From the NCBI RefSeq assembly GCF_030708455.1, contig NZ_JAUYWF010000014.1, positions 16,042 to 80,041 of the forward strand: a DNA stretch of 64,000 nt. Direction: 5' to 3'. Both the position numbers and the translations under genes were made by a program. Below are positions 1-8,844 of the stretch, piece after piece; position 1 is the first letter of the stretch, and each line of letters begins with the position of its first letter. The notes beneath the pieces were generated by a model. It did no database searches, was not told the origin of the DNA, and saw only the letters and a list, made by a program, of their open reading frames with translations. The DNA comes from Halomonas sp. SSL-5 (GTDB lineage Bacteria > Pseudomonadota > Gammaproteobacteria > Pseudomonadales > Halomonadaceae).

Positions 1-1050
1 CGCCAGCAGCGCCTTCACCGGGGCCGCCAGGCCCACGGCATCGGGGTTATCGGGATCGTACCAGCGGCGCGTCTCGCCGATCGCATCGAGGCGCTCGACC
101 CGCGCCGGCTGGGGGGTGATCTCCAGGCGGAAGTGACTGAAGACATGAGTGAAGGGGGACCGGGCGGGCGCGAGCTCGCTGCCCGGCGCATGGCTATCCA
201 GCCAGGCCTCGAGCGCCGGGGCATCATCGAACTGGGGCAGGCTCCACAGCCCGCCCCACAGGCCGGAGGGTGGGCGCTGCTCCAGCAGCACCCGCCCACG
301 GGCATCACGCAGCAGCAGCATGCGGGTGGTTCGGGTGGGCAGCGCCTTCTTCGGCTTCGATTCCGGAAAGCGGCGCTCCTCGCCGCGCGCATGGGCCAGG
401 CAGACATCGTTGAAGGGGCAGCGGCCGCACTCGGGGGTGCCGCGCCGGCACAGGGTGGCGCCCAGGTCCATCATCGCCTGGGTGAAGTCGGCCAGGCGCT
501 CGTGGGGCGTGTAGTGCTCGGCCAGCGCCCACAATCGGCGCTCCACCGCGGGTCGCCCCGGCCAGCCTGGTATGGCGTGCAGGCGGGTGAGACTGCGCTT
601 GACGTTGCCATCGAGGATCACCGCGCGGCGTCCCTCGCTCTGGGCGACGATGGCCCCGGCGGTGGAGCGCCCGATGCCGGGCAGGGCCGCCATCGCCTCG
701 AGGCTGTGGACCGGAAACTCCCCGCCATGCTCGTCGACCACCACCCGGGCGGCCTTGTGGAGATTGCGCCCTCGGGCGTAGTAGCCGAGCCCGGTCCACA
801 GGTGCAGCACCTCGTCCTGCTCCGCCGCCGCCAGGCGCTGCACATCGGGAAAGCGCGCCATGAAGCGCTCGAAGTAGGGGATCACGGTGGCGACCTGGGT
901 CTGCTGCAGCATGATCTCCGAGACCCACACCCGGTAAGGCGTGCGCCGGCATTGCCAGGGCAGGTCGTGGCGACCGTGGGCGTCGAACCAGTCGAGCAGG
1001 CGCCGCTGGAAGGTCGCGGGAGCGAGTACGGGCGACGGAGTATCGGTCAT
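1..1050 (-). CDS. mutY: A/G-specific adenine glycosylase MutY (3' end cut by window edge)
   Basis: MutY removes adenine mispaired with 8-oxoguanine or guanine in base excision repair. The frame reads from an ATG at 1050 for 350 codons with no stop before the edge, so only the extreme C-terminus is missing (family length about 350-360). Visible signatures are the catalytic Glu in SEIMLQQTQ (E45), the helix-hairpin-helix [10 protein letters not shown] (about 123-132), the catalytic Asp in ILDGNVKR (D147), and the 4Fe-4S loop with Cys201, Cys208, Cys211 and Cys217 in the C-x6-C-x2-C-x5-C spacing. A C-terminal NUDIX-like domain that recognises 8-oxoG begins around residue 245. It lies 52 bp downstream of asmA on the same strand, an order known from pseudomonads. 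Confidence 0.96.
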   Translation of the reverse strand, partial: MTDTPSPVLAPATFQRRLLDWFDAHGRHDLPWQCRRTPYRVWVSEIMLQQTQVATVIPYFERFMARFPDVQRLAAAEQDEVLHLWTGLGYYARGRNLHKAARVVVDEHGGEFPVHSLEAMAALPGIGRSTAGAIVAQSEGRRAVILDGNVKRSLTRLHAIPGWPGRPAVERRLWALAEHYTPHERLADFTQAMMDLGATLCRRGTPECGRCPFNDVCLAHARGEERRFPESKPKKALPTRTTRMLLLRDARGRVLLEQRPPSGLWGGLWSLPQFDDAPALEAWLDSHAPGSELAPARSPFTHVFSHFRLEITPQPARVERLDAIGETRRWYDPDNPDAVGLAAPVKALLA

Positions 1051-1102
1051 TGCGGCTCAAAAAAAGGCGCCGGCACCGGGCCGACGCAGGGACTGACTTT
1101 GC

Positions 1103-3451
1103 TCATTCGAAGAGACCCTTGAGAGCGTCGCGGAGTTCCCTGCCGGCGTCCTCGCCGACGCGCTCCTCGAGCTTGTCGAGGGCGCCTTGCAGTCGCTGTT
1201 CCACCTCGTCACCGGCGCGGCTGCCCAACTCTTCACGCAGTGCCTCACCGATGGCGGCAGTGAAGCCCTCACGATCGAAGCGGCACCACTCGGCGCTGTC
1301 GCCGCCGAGGCTGCCCTCGCAGCGCACCGGCAGGGGCAGGCGTTCGAGGCGAGGATTGACCTTGCAGGCCAGGTCGGCGGTATCCACCACCCGCGCTGCG
1401 GCACGCAGGTCGAAGCGTTCGCTGGTCAGGTCGAGGGTGCCCTCGCCGCCCACATCGATGCCCGGCAGGGTGACGATGATGTCATCGCTCTCCACCACGC
1501 CATCGCGCACGCTGAGGGTGGCCTCGGCACGCTCGAAGCGGGTGTCCGCCTCCCACTCGCGCTGGGTCTGCTCCCCCTGCAGGGTCGCCACCGCGCTGCA
1601 CAGCTCCCGGGAGACGTTGACGTCGAGGATGGCGCCGTCATCCAGGCGCATGGCGAGGCGCCCATTGAGGCCACGCTTCAATACCGGCCAGGCGTTGCCC
1701 TGGGTGGTCAGTTCCCCCTCGACGGAGGCGCGGCCACGCAGCGGCGCCGGCTCCTCGCCCTCGCCCAGCGCCTCCAGCAGGGTAGCGACGCGCACCCGCT
1801 CCAGGCGCGGTGCCAGTCGCCAGGCGATGGGCTCGCGGGTCAGGTCCAGTTCGCCATCGGCGGTCAGGCTGCCCTCGTAGAAGGCCGACTCCAGCGACAC
1901 CAGCCGCTGCCGCCCGTCGCTTCCCGCGAGCCGCAACGCGACGTCGCGGAAGTCCAGGCCGGCAAGCCGCAGGCTGCTCAGGCTCAGGCTCGTGTCCAGC
2001 GCCAGCTCGCGCAGCCACTCGACGGGCAGCAGCGCCTGCACCTCGTCCTGGGCGAAGGCCCGCGCCACGCCGGGCAGCCCCAGGCCGGCGGCGTCCGGCG
2101 CCTGCCCCGGGGACGCCGGCAGATAGGCATCCAGGTCCAGGCTGTCCCCCTGGAGCTCGGCGTCCAGGCGATGGCCGTCGAGGCCCGCCGCCAGGCGTCC
2201 GGTGAAGGTGCTGCCGTCGAGCACCAGGGTCATGCCGGTAAGATCCACCCGCTCGAGGTCGCCCTGCAGGGGAGTGGTCAACGCCACGTCGCTCAGCGCC
2301 TCGGGGTCGGCCGTGGCCGGCAGGCTGTCGAAGCGCTCGAGCCAGGGACGCAGCGAGAGCGGCGCCAGGCGCAGCTGACCATCGTAGCGGGGGGTCTCGT
2401 AGAGGCCGGCGAGGTTGAGGTTGCCGCTGAGACGCAGACCATCGTCACCGCTCAGCGTCAGGTCCCGCAGTCGGGCGCTGCCGGCGGCGAGGTCGGACTC
2501 CAGGGCGAAGTCCATGGCCAGGGAGAGCGGCGTGTCACCCAGCGAGGGGTGTGCCAGCGTGGCCTTCAGGGTGCCGGGCTCGAGCCGCAGGTGGCGCTCG
2601 GCCATGTCGACCACCAGTCGCTTGCCACTCAGCTCCAGCTGCTGTGGGCTCTCCACACCGGCCAGCCGGTTGCGGGTGGCGAGGGTCAGGTCCTCGAGGG
2701 TATAGCGGCGCTCGGCGAGGGCCAGGGCGAGACGCCCCTGCATGGTGACCTCGCTGGCCAGCCGCGGCACGGTGTCGTCCACGCCCGCCGGGGTGTCATG
2801 GCCAAGCAGCTGGAAGCCCGCCGTGAAGGGGAAGGAGCGGCGCGGATTGACGTTGCGCCCGGTGATCGAGAGCCCCTTGAGGCGCAGCGAATGGCCGGCG
2901 GCCCGATCGGTATAGCTCACCTCGCCGTCCTTGACCTCCACGCTGGCGATATTGAAGGCCACGGTGGGCCCGCCGCCACCGCCGGGAACCGGCGCCGAGG
3001 AGGCGTTGGCCGGCGTCGGCGAGTCGTCGCCGGCGGCGAAGCGCTCCATCAGCGCTTCCCAGTTGCCGCGTCCGTTCTCGTCGCGGGACAGGTTGAGGCG
3101 CAGACCATCCAGGGTCATGCCATCGATGGCCACCTCGCCGCGCAGCAGCGAGGTGACGGCCAGGCTGACCTCGGCGCGGCGAAAGGCCATGAAGGCCGAA
3201 TCCTCGCCGGGCGACTGCTCGGGCAGCCAAGCCTCGGCCTGCTCCACGCCGACCCCCAGGCGCGGGTAGAACGACCAGGAGATGGGCCCTTCCAGGGAGA
3301 GGGTCAGGCCGATCCGCTCCTGCACCACCTCCTCCAGCCGCGGCTTGAGGTCCTCGGGATCGAGGAAGGTGGTAACGTAGACCACGGCCCCCACGGCCAG
3401 CACCGCGAGGATGCCGATGGCGGCCAGCAGGGTGCTCAGCAGGCGCTTCAT
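1103..3451 (-). CDS. asmA: AsmA family protein
   Basis: AsmA-family proteins are inner-membrane-anchored, mostly periplasmic proteins linked to outer-membrane assembly and, more recently, to lipid transport between the membranes. The 782-residue product has one N-terminal membrane segment (about 5-27), then the typical AsmA start with a PRLEEVVQERIGLTLSLEG-like stretch, long beta-rich repeats and a conserved C-terminal module with DGAILDVNVSRELC (about residues 600-615). The start codon overlaps the stop of the upstream acetyltransferase by 4 bp (ATGA), so the two are probably translationally coupled. mutY follows downstream. The family assignment is firm; the exact lipid or protein client is not visible. 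Confidence 0.92.
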   Translation of the reverse strand: MKRLLSTLLAAIGILAVLAVGAVVYVTTFLDPEDLKPRLEEVVQERIGLTLSLEGPISWSFYPRLGVGVEQAEAWLPEQSPGEDSAFMAFRRAEVSLAVTSLLRGEVAIDGMTLDGLRLNLSRDENGRGNWEALMERFAAGDDSPTPANASSAPVPGGGGGPTVAFNIASVEVKDGEVSYTDRAAGHSLRLKGLSITGRNVNPRRSFPFTAGFQLLGHDTPAGVDDTVPRLASEVTMQGRLALALAERRYTLEDLTLATRNRLAGVESPQQLELSGKRLVVDMAERHLRLEPGTLKATLAHPSLGDTPLSLAMDFALESDLAAGSARLRDLTLSGDDGLRLSGNLNLAGLYETPRYDGQLRLAPLSLRPWLERFDSLPATADPEALSDVALTTPLQGDLERVDLTGMTLVLDGSTFTGRLAAGLDGHRLDAELQGDSLDLDAYLPASPGQAPDAAGLGLPGVARAFAQDEVQALLPVEWLRELALDTSLSLSSLRLAGLDFRDVALRLAGSDGRQRLVSLESAFYEGSLTADGELDLTREPIAWRLAPRLERVRVATLLEALGEGEEPAPLRGRASVEGELTTQGNAWPVLKRGLNGRLAMRLDDGAILDVNVSRELCSAVATLQGEQTQREWEADTRFERAEATLSVRDGVVESDDIIVTLPGIDVGGEGTLDLTSERFDLRAAARVVDTADLACKVNPRLERLPLPVRCEGSLGGDSAEWCRFDREGFTAAIGEALREELGSRAGDEVEQRLQGALDKLEERVGEDAGRELRDALKGLFE

Positions 3452-3909
3452 CGTGGCGACTCCTTGAAGTGGCAGCCGGGGAAGACGAGCTCATAATGAT
3501 CCCCGCTGCGATCGAGCCGATAGCCGAGCCGCGAGAGCATCAGCTGATCGGCCATCTGCAGCTGGGCCAGCTCCGCGCGCAGCGGCTTGCCCTCGACGCT
3601 GGCGGCCTCGCCGACCAGCGTCAGCAAGCGTGAGCCGACCCCCCTGCGGCGAGTCGGCTTGCGCACGCAGAAGTGCGATAACCACCACGCCATACCGTCG
3701 TCGCGCAGCGCCACGGCACCGATCAGGCGATCATTGAAGCGCGCACAGAGGAAGGCGCCCCCCGCCGTCAGGTGGTCCTCTATAAAGGCATCTGCGGGAG
3801 AGGGCAGACGCTCGGCGGGAGCGTCGGCATAGATTCTGGCGAGATCGGTTCGGGCCTGGTCGTCCGCTTCCCAGGCGCCCCGATCGACGGGGTGCAGAGT
3901 CACCGGCAT
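3448..3909 (-). CDS. PanZ/PanM-like GNAT acetyltransferase
   Basis: This is a 153-residue GNAT-fold protein. The segment ARFNDRLIGAVAL followed by VRKPTRRRGVGSRLL resembles the E. coli PanZ (PanM) segments ARFNERLLAAV and REVTRRRGVGQYLL, including the acetyl-CoA pyrophosphate loop R-R-G-V-G. PanZ binds aspartate decarboxylase PanD, promotes its self-cleavage and inhibits it in response to CoA thioesters in pantothenate synthesis. I chose the ATG at 3909 because AGGAG lies 8 nt upstream; longer in-frame starts have no ribosome site. Its stop overlaps the asmA start. The PanZ role is inferred from sequence similarity, since no panD is in the window, and a generic GNAT function is the alternative. 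Confidence 0.68.
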   Translation of the reverse strand: MPVTLHPVDRGAWEADDQARTDLARIYADAPAERLPSPADAFIEDHLTAGGAFLCARFNDRLIGAVALRDDGMAWWLSHFCVRKPTRRRGVGSRLLTLVGEAASVEGKPLRAELAQLQMADQLMLSRLGYRLDRSGDHYELVFPGCHFKESPR

Positions 3910-3989
3910 AGATGGGTCTCCTGAGCCGGGGCAGCGTGTGTCGCCGCCGCACGATGGGGGCATTGTAGCGGATGGGGTCGGCGATTCTC

Positions 3990-3995
3990 TATAAT
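3990..3995 (+). promoter_or_regulatory. Putative -10 box for the hisBHAF operon
   Basis: A perfect TATAAT lies 105 bp upstream of the hisB start in the divergent gap between the panZ-like gene and hisB. The -35 is poor: the nearest TTGTAG sits 21 bp away, too far for a standard spacer. The long leader (about 95 nt) would leave room for regulation, but I see no leader peptide rich in His codons. Confidence 0.4.
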
Positions 3996-4100
3996 GGCAG
4001 TTTTCCGACCGCGGGCTAGGCCCGCCGTCACCCTCGTTTTCTGCGGACCGTTGCTCCAGCGGTCCGCCTCGACATGCGCCCAGGCGCTGGAGAAGCATCG

Positions 4101-4694
4101 ATGTCCGAGCGTATCGCCACGGTCAGCCGTGACACCCAGGAGACCCGGATCAGCGTCACCGTCAACCTCGATGGCAGCGGCAGGCTCGACTGCGAGACCG
4201 GGGTGCCCTTCCTCGACCACATGCTCGACCAGGTGGCCCGCCACGGCCTGATCGATCTCGACATCAAGGCCGAGGGCGACCTGCATATCGACGATCACCA
4301 CACCGTCGAGGACCTCGGCATCACCCTCGGCCAGGCCTTCGCCAGGGCCATCGGCGACAAGCGCGGCATCCGTCGCTACGGCCACGCCTATGTGCCGCTC
4401 GACGAGGCCCTCTCCCGGGTGGTGATCGACTTCTCCGGTCGCGCCGGCCTGTTCATGGATGTGGAGTTCACCCGCGCCGCCGTGGGCCGCCTGGATACCC
4501 AGCTGTTCTGGGAGTTCTTCCAGGGCTTCGTCAACCACGCCATGGTGACCCTGCATATCGACAACCTGAAGGGCTTCAACGCCCACCATCAGGCGGAGAC
4601 CATCTTCAAGGCCTTCGGCCGCGCCCTGCGCATGGCCGTGGAGACCGACTCGCGCATGGCCGGCCAGATGCCCTCCACCAAGGGCAGCCTGTGA
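4101..4694 (+). CDS. hisB: Imidazoleglycerol-phosphate dehydratase (monofunctional)
   Basis: HisB dehydrates imidazole-glycerol phosphate to imidazole-acetol phosphate, the sixth step of histidine synthesis. The 197-residue protein shows the two metal-binding His-rich motifs [11 protein letters not shown] (about 30-40) and [11 protein letters not shown] (about 63-73), and the later [13 protein letters not shown] (about 157-169). Start: ATG 4101, with GGAGA 6-7 nt upstream; the longer frame from 4074 lacks a site. The protein has only the dehydratase domain. The N-terminal histidinol-phosphatase domain of the E. coli bifunctional HisB is absent, so another enzyme must supply that step. It is the first gene of hisB-hisH-hisA-hisF. 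Confidence 0.97.
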   Translation: MSERIATVSRDTQETRISVTVNLDGSGRLDCETGVPFLDHMLDQVARHGLIDLDIKAEGDLHIDDHHTVEDLGITLGQAFARAIGDKRGIRRYGHAYVPLDEALSRVVIDFSGRAGLFMDVEFTRAAVGRLDTQLFWEFFQGFVNHAMVTLHIDNLKGFNAHHQAETIFKAFGRALRMAVETDSRMAGQMPSTKGSL

Positions 4695-4725
4695 GGCCCA
4701 CGTACCACCCCACGAGGAGCATCCC

Positions 4726-5367
4726 ATGACCATTGCCGTCATCGATTACGGGATGGGCAACCTGCATTCCGTCGCCAAGGCACTGGAGCACGTCACCCAC
4801 GAGAACGTGGTGGTCACCCGCGACCCGCGCCGTATCCTCGGCGCCACCCGCCTGGTACTGCCCGGCCAGGGCGCCATTCGCGACTGCCTCGGCGAGCTGG
4901 AAAAGACCGAGCTGCGCGGCCTGGTGGAGGAGCTTCTGGCCAGCCAGGAGAAGCCCCTGCTGGGCATCTGCGTGGGCCAGCAGATGCTGCTCGACCACAG
5001 CGAGGAGAATGGCGGGATCGACTGCCTGGGTTTCCTCGGCGGCGAGGTGAAGCGCTTCCCCGCCGACATGCGCGACGACCTGAACCAGCGCCTCAAGGTC
5101 CCCCATATGGGCTGGAACCTGGTGCGCCAGCAGCGCGAGCACCCGCTGTGGGAAGGCATCGACCAGGACGAGCACTTCTATTTCGTGCACAGCTACTACG
5201 TGGCGGCCAGCGATGAAGCCACGGTGTTCGGCACCACCGACTACGGACGCGTTCAGGCCCATGTGGCGATCGGCCGCGACGCCACCTTCGCCGTGCAGTT
5301 CCACCCCGAGAAGAGCTCGCGGGCCGGCCTCAAGCTGCTCGAGAACTTTGTCAACTGGGCGCCCTAA
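4726..5367 (+). CDS. hisH: Imidazole glycerol phosphate synthase, glutaminase subunit HisH
   Basis: HisH is the class I glutamine amidotransferase that feeds ammonia to HisF. The 213 residues contain the nucleophile Cys82 in LLGICVGQQML, the oxyanion glycine loop near PGQGA (about 46-50), and the C-terminal catalytic pair in VQFHPEKSS. GAGGAG lies upstream of ATG 4726. The last five codons (VNWAP) and the stop codon form part of the first unit of a 29-bp tandem repeat that continues into the intergenic DNA. Confidence 0.97.
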   Translation: MTIAVIDYGMGNLHSVAKALEHVTHENVVVTRDPRRILGATRLVLPGQGAIRDCLGELEKTELRGLVEELLASQEKPLLGICVGQQMLLDHSEENGGIDCLGFLGGEVKRFPADMRDDLNQRLKVPHMGWNLVRQQREHPLWEGIDQDEHFYFVHSYYVAASDEATVFGTTDYGRVQAHVAIGRDATFAVQFHPEKSSRAGLKLLENFVNWAP

Positions 5368-5436
5368 GCCGCGCCCGGGTCAACTGGGCGCCCTAAGCCG
5401 CGCCCGGGTCAACTGGGCGCCCTGAACCAAGCCCGG
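5350..5436 (+). repeat. Three tandem 29-bp repeats across the hisH stop codon
   Basis: Units lie at 5350-5378, 5379-5407 and 5408-5436 without spacers. The first two are identical over 29 bp; the third keeps the first 16 bp and then diverges at several positions. The first unit contains the last hisH codons and its TAA. Because 29 is not a multiple of three, the extra copies do not extend the protein in frame. A perfect 16-bp palindrome (5431-5446) overlaps the end of the array. The array occupies most of the 120-bp hisH-hisA gap. Confidence 0.95.
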
Positions 5437-5446
5437 TCGACCGGGC
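5431..5446. repeat. Perfect 16-bp palindrome GCCCGGTCGACCGGGC
   Basis: The sequence equals its own reverse complement and overlaps the end of the third 29-bp unit. In RNA it could form a hairpin, although without an unpaired loop. No T-run follows, so a terminator is unlikely; mRNA processing or stability is possible. Confidence 0.6.
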
Positions 5447-5487
5447 CCATCCCGCGCCGCCCGACCACGGATCAACAGGACACTGAC

Positions 5488-6246
<759 letters not shown>

Positions 6247-6248
6247 AC

Positions 6249-7022
6249 ATGGGACTCGCCAAACGCATCATCCCCTGCCTCGATGTCGATGCCGGCCGCG
6301 TGGTCAAGGGCGTCAACTTCATCGGCATCCGCGACGCCGGCGACCCGGTGGAGATCGCCCAGCGCTATAACCAGCAGGGCGCCGACGAGATCACCTTCCT
6401 CGACATCACGGCCAGCCACGAGGACCGCGACACCACGGTGGAGATGGTCGAGCGCATCGCCGGCGAGGTATTCATTCCGCTGACCGTGGGCGGCGGCATC
6501 CGCACCTGCGACGATATCCGCACCATGCTCAACGCCGGTGCCGACAAGATCTCCATCAACACCGCCGCGGTCACCAACCCGGAGTTCGTGCGCGAGGCCA
6601 GCGAACGCTTCGGCAGCCAGTGCATCGTGGTGGCCATCGATGCCAAGCGGGTCTCCGCCGAGGGCAAGGCACCGCGCTGGGAGATCTTCACCCACGGCGG
6701 GCGCCGCCCCACCGGCCTGGATGCCGTGGAGTGGGCAAGGAAGATGGTGGAATACGGTGCCGGCGAGCTGCTGCTGACCAGCATGGACCGCGACGGCACC
6801 AAGGCCGGCTTCGACCTGGGCGTGACCCGCGCCATCGCCGACGCGGTGAGCGTGCCGGTGATCGCCTCCGGTGGGGTCGGCACCCTCGACCATCTGGTGG
6901 AGGGCGTGATCGACGGCGGCGCCGACGCGGTACTCGCCGCCAGCATCTTCCACTTCGGCGAGTACACCATCCCCGAGGCCAAGCGCTACATGGCCGAACG
7001 CGGCATCGAGATGCGGCTGTAG
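6249..7022 (+). CDS. hisF: Imidazole glycerol phosphate synthase, cyclase subunit HisF
   Basis: HisF condenses PRFAR with ammonia from HisH to make imidazole-glycerol phosphate and AICAR. The 257-residue barrel shows [15 protein letters not shown] with catalytic Asp11, the VGGGIR phosphate loop (about 81-86), the second acid in [11 protein letters not shown] (about 173-183) and ASGGVG. The ATG lies 2 nt after the hisA stop, so translation is probably coupled. hisF ends the operon here; hisI and hisE, which follow in many relatives, are absent, and the next gene is on the other strand. Confidence 0.97.
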   Translation: MGLAKRIIPCLDVDAGRVVKGVNFIGIRDAGDPVEIAQRYNQQGADEITFLDITASHEDRDTTVEMVERIAGEVFIPLTVGGGIRTCDDIRTMLNAGADKISINTAAVTNPEFVREASERFGSQCIVVAIDAKRVSAEGKAPRWEIFTHGGRRPTGLDAVEWARKMVEYGAGELLLTSMDRDGTKAGFDLGVTRAIADAVSVPVIASGGVGTLDHLVEGVIDGGADAVLAASIFHFGEYTIPEAKRYMAERGIEMRL

Positions 7023-7025
7023 GCA

Positions 7026-7610
7026 CTACTCCTCGGCGGAGAGGCCCAGGTTGCTGACGCCCTCGTTGCGCCCCAGCCGGCGCAGCGTCTTGAGGGCGTC
7101 ACGATCCAGGGGCCCCTGCTCCGCGGCTTCCAGAACCGCGTCCTGGAAGTCGTTCTCGTCCGCCATCAACGGATGCTCGCGCACCAGGGCGGCCAGGCGT
7201 TCGCCGTCCTCCTCGCCCTCGGTCAGCTCGATGAAGGCCCGCACTCCCCCCCGGGAGGCACGGCTCACCTCCAGCACCGCCTCGGGCGCCTCACCCTGCA
7301 GGGTGTCGAGCAGTGCCGAGAGCGCCGCCACCACCTCGGTGGCACGCCGCGCCCCGAAGCTGTCGTCATCCTCCGACGGCGCCAGCTCGGCCAGCTTCTC
7401 GGCCTGGCGCTCGAAGTCGATCCTCGCGTCCCTGACCGAGAGGCGCTCCCACACCAGGTCGAGGATGGCGCGCAGCCCCGCCGGGTTACCCTGACCGGTG
7501 GTCTGGGCATAGAGCACATAGTTGGGCAGCAGGCGCTCGCACAGCGCCGCCATGAAGGCCTGCTGGCGGCGCGACTCGAGGCCCTGCAGGCGCTGAAAGA
7601 AACCGCTCAT
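7026..7610 (-). CDS. DUF416 family protein (YjaG-like)
   Basis: The product has 194 residues, close to the 196 of E. coli YjaG. It is soluble, mostly helical and acidic, with FEQAEKLAELxPxEDDDSFGARRATEVVAAL-type features of the DUF416 family around residues 65-100. I chose ATG 7610 because AGGAG lies 8 nt upstream. No biochemical role is established for the family. It converges tail to tail with hisF, with only 3 bp between the stops, and a copy of the 110-bp dispersed repeat lies just upstream of its start. Confidence 0.82.
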   Translation of the reverse strand: MSGFFQRLQGLESRRQQAFMAALCERLLPNYVLYAQTTGQGNPAGLRAILDLVWERLSVRDARIDFERQAEKLAELAPSEDDDSFGARRATEVVAALSALLDTLQGEAPEAVLEVSRASRGGVRAFIELTEGEEDGERLAALVREHPLMADENDFQDAVLEAAEQGPLDRDALKTLRRLGRNEGVSNLGLSAEE

Positions 7611-7668
7611 GGACTCTCCTTGGCTGTTGGTTATGTCGGCTTGCCCCTTCTCGACCATGGCAGTACTC

Positions 7669-7779
7669 GGAGCTGACCCGGCGACAGGCCTTCAAGGAGG
7701 CGCTGTGAATACGTCCCTGTACGCTACCTCGGCCATCCTTGGTCCTCGGACCTCCTTTACGGCCTGCCCCCGGCGCTCC
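7669..7779 (+). repeat. Dispersed 110-bp inverted-repeat element, copy A (diverged)
   Basis: This stretch aligns over its whole length with 30493-30602 and 44077-44186. It shares the outer arms (GCTGACC... and ...CAGGCC/GGCCTG), an AAGGAGGCGCTGTGAATAC block and a GGACCTCCT block. It is the most diverged of the three copies. It lies between two minus-strand genes (the ATL gene ends at 7808; the DUF416 gene starts at 7610). Confidence 0.85.
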
Positions 7780-7807
7780 TCGGGCAGGTTCAGTGCCTAT
7801 GATCTGC

Positions 7808-8101
7808 TCATGGCCATAGCCGCTCCGCCGGCGCCCGGCCGCGGGCATCCAGCAGCACCCCCTCGGCGGCCAGGCGCTGGCGCTGCTCGGCGGCACCGGG
7901 GTGGTCGGCCAGGCGGCGCGAGGCGGTGATGATGCGAAACCACGGCAGCCCGTGGCCGGCGGGCAGCTCGCGCAGGGCGCGGGCCACCAGCCGCGGCGTG
8001 GCCCCCTCGGCCATGGCCGCGATGCGGCCGTAGGTGGTGACCCGCCCCGGCGGGATCTCGGCGATGACGGTCAGGACCTGTTCCCTCCAGCCGGCCTTCA
8101 T
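7808..8101 (-). CDS. Alkyltransferase-like protein (ATL, MGMT DNA-binding domain)
   Basis: ATL proteins resemble the DNA-binding half of O6-alkylguanine-DNA methyltransferase but lack the acceptor cysteine. They flag alkylated guanines for nucleotide excision repair. The 97-residue product has IPPGRVTTYGRIA (about 16-28), the helix-turn-helix with TPRLVARAL (Arg finger, about 35-43) and LPWFRI (52-57), where Trp54 replaces the Cys of the PCHR motif. The usual ATL motif is PWHR, so Phe55 is unusual. I chose ATG 8101 because it begins the conserved domain; the longer frame from 8194 would overlap the divergent neighbour. The ribosome site is weak (AAGG). Confidence 0.85.
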   Translation of the reverse strand: MKAGWREQVLTVIAEIPPGRVTTYGRIAAMAEGATPRLVARALRELPAGHGLPWFRIITASRRLADHPGAAEQRQRLAAEGVLLDARGRAPAERLWP

Positions 8102-8148
8102 GTACCCTTGCGCCCCCTGTCCGTTGCATCCGCTGGCGAGGTTACCCC

Positions 8149-8844
8149 ATGCATGTTCATCTGCTCCAGCACGCCCCTCACCAGGGGCCGGCACGCCTGG
8201 CCGACTGGTTGACCAGCATGGGCCACAGCCACACGGTATTCCACCTCGACGCCGGCGAGCTGCCGCCGAAGCCCGGCGACGGCGATGCCCTGGTGCTGCT
8301 CGATGGCCCCGAGGGCCCCATGGACACTGACCGGCTGCCCTGGCTGAAGGGCGAGCGCAAGCTGGTCGAGCGCGCCCTGAACGGCCACCGGCCGCTGCTG
8401 GGCATCGGCTTCGGCGCCCGGCTGATCGCCGAGGCGCTGGGTGGAGTGGTGGCCCAAGGCACCTTTGCGGAAACCGGCTGGCACCGGGTGGACCTCTCCC
8501 CGCTGAGCCCCGTCGACCTGCCCGACACCTTCGAGGCCTTCATGTGGCACCGCGAGGTCTTCGCGCTGCCAGACTATGCCCTGGCGATCGGCCGCAGCGA
8601 GGCGAGCCCGCTGCAGGGCTTCACCTGGGACGACGGCCGGGTGGTGGCCCTGCTCTGCCACCTGGAGGCCACCGCTGCAAGTGTCACCGACCTGCTCGAC
8701 CATCAAGGGCCACCCGAGGGCAGCGAGACCAGCCCCCATGCCCAGGATACCGCGGTGATGCTCGAGGACCCGCGGCGCTTCGACCGCCTCGCCCCGCTGC
8801 TCGACCGCCTGCTCAGCCAGTGGCTGCGGAGTGCTTCGGCGTGA
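8149..8844 (+). CDS. Glutamine amidotransferase class I-like protein lacking the catalytic Cys
   Basis: The 231-residue product has the class I GATase fold of the small stand-alone family: LQHAPHQGPARLADWL at the N-terminus, LLDGPEGPMD for the oxyanion strand, and LLGIGFGARLIAEALGG, which in active members reads LLGICFG. The nucleophile position (87) is therefore Gly. The catalytic His and Glu positions look kept (H171 and E173 in LCHLEA). Glutaminase activity should be lost, so a regulatory or binding role, or decay, is likely. The ATG lies 48 bp from the divergent ATL start, with GAGG upstream. Its last 32 bp overlap the end of mnmH on the opposite strand. Confidence 0.85.
   Translation: MHVHLLQHAPHQGPARLADWLTSMGHSHTVFHLDAGELPPKPGDGDALVLLDGPEGPMDTDRLPWLKGERKLVERALNGHRPLLGIGFGARLIAEALGGVVAQGTFAETGWHRVDLSPLSPVDLPDTFEAFMWHREVFALPDYALAIGRSEASPLQGFTWDDGRVVALLCHLEATAASVTDLLDHQGPPEGSETSPHAQDTAVMLEDPRRFDRLAPLLDRLLSQWLRSASA

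Noticed and set aside
305..1060. A 251-codon minus-strand frame overlapping mutY
   Set aside because: It lies in another frame of the mutY region and is mainly Arg/Pro/Gly. The true gene is the open frame from 1050 to the window edge with all MutY motifs.
1187..3496. A 769-codon plus-strand frame opposite asmA
   Set aside because: Repetitive Gly/Gln/Ala/His composition with no recognisable domain, exactly antisense to a well-supported gene. The same applies to the long frames opposite radA, aceK, bamB and trkA.
5350..5436. CRISPR-like array at hisH
   Set aside because: The 29-bp units touch each other with no spacers, there are only three, and no cas genes are nearby. It is a simple tandem duplication.
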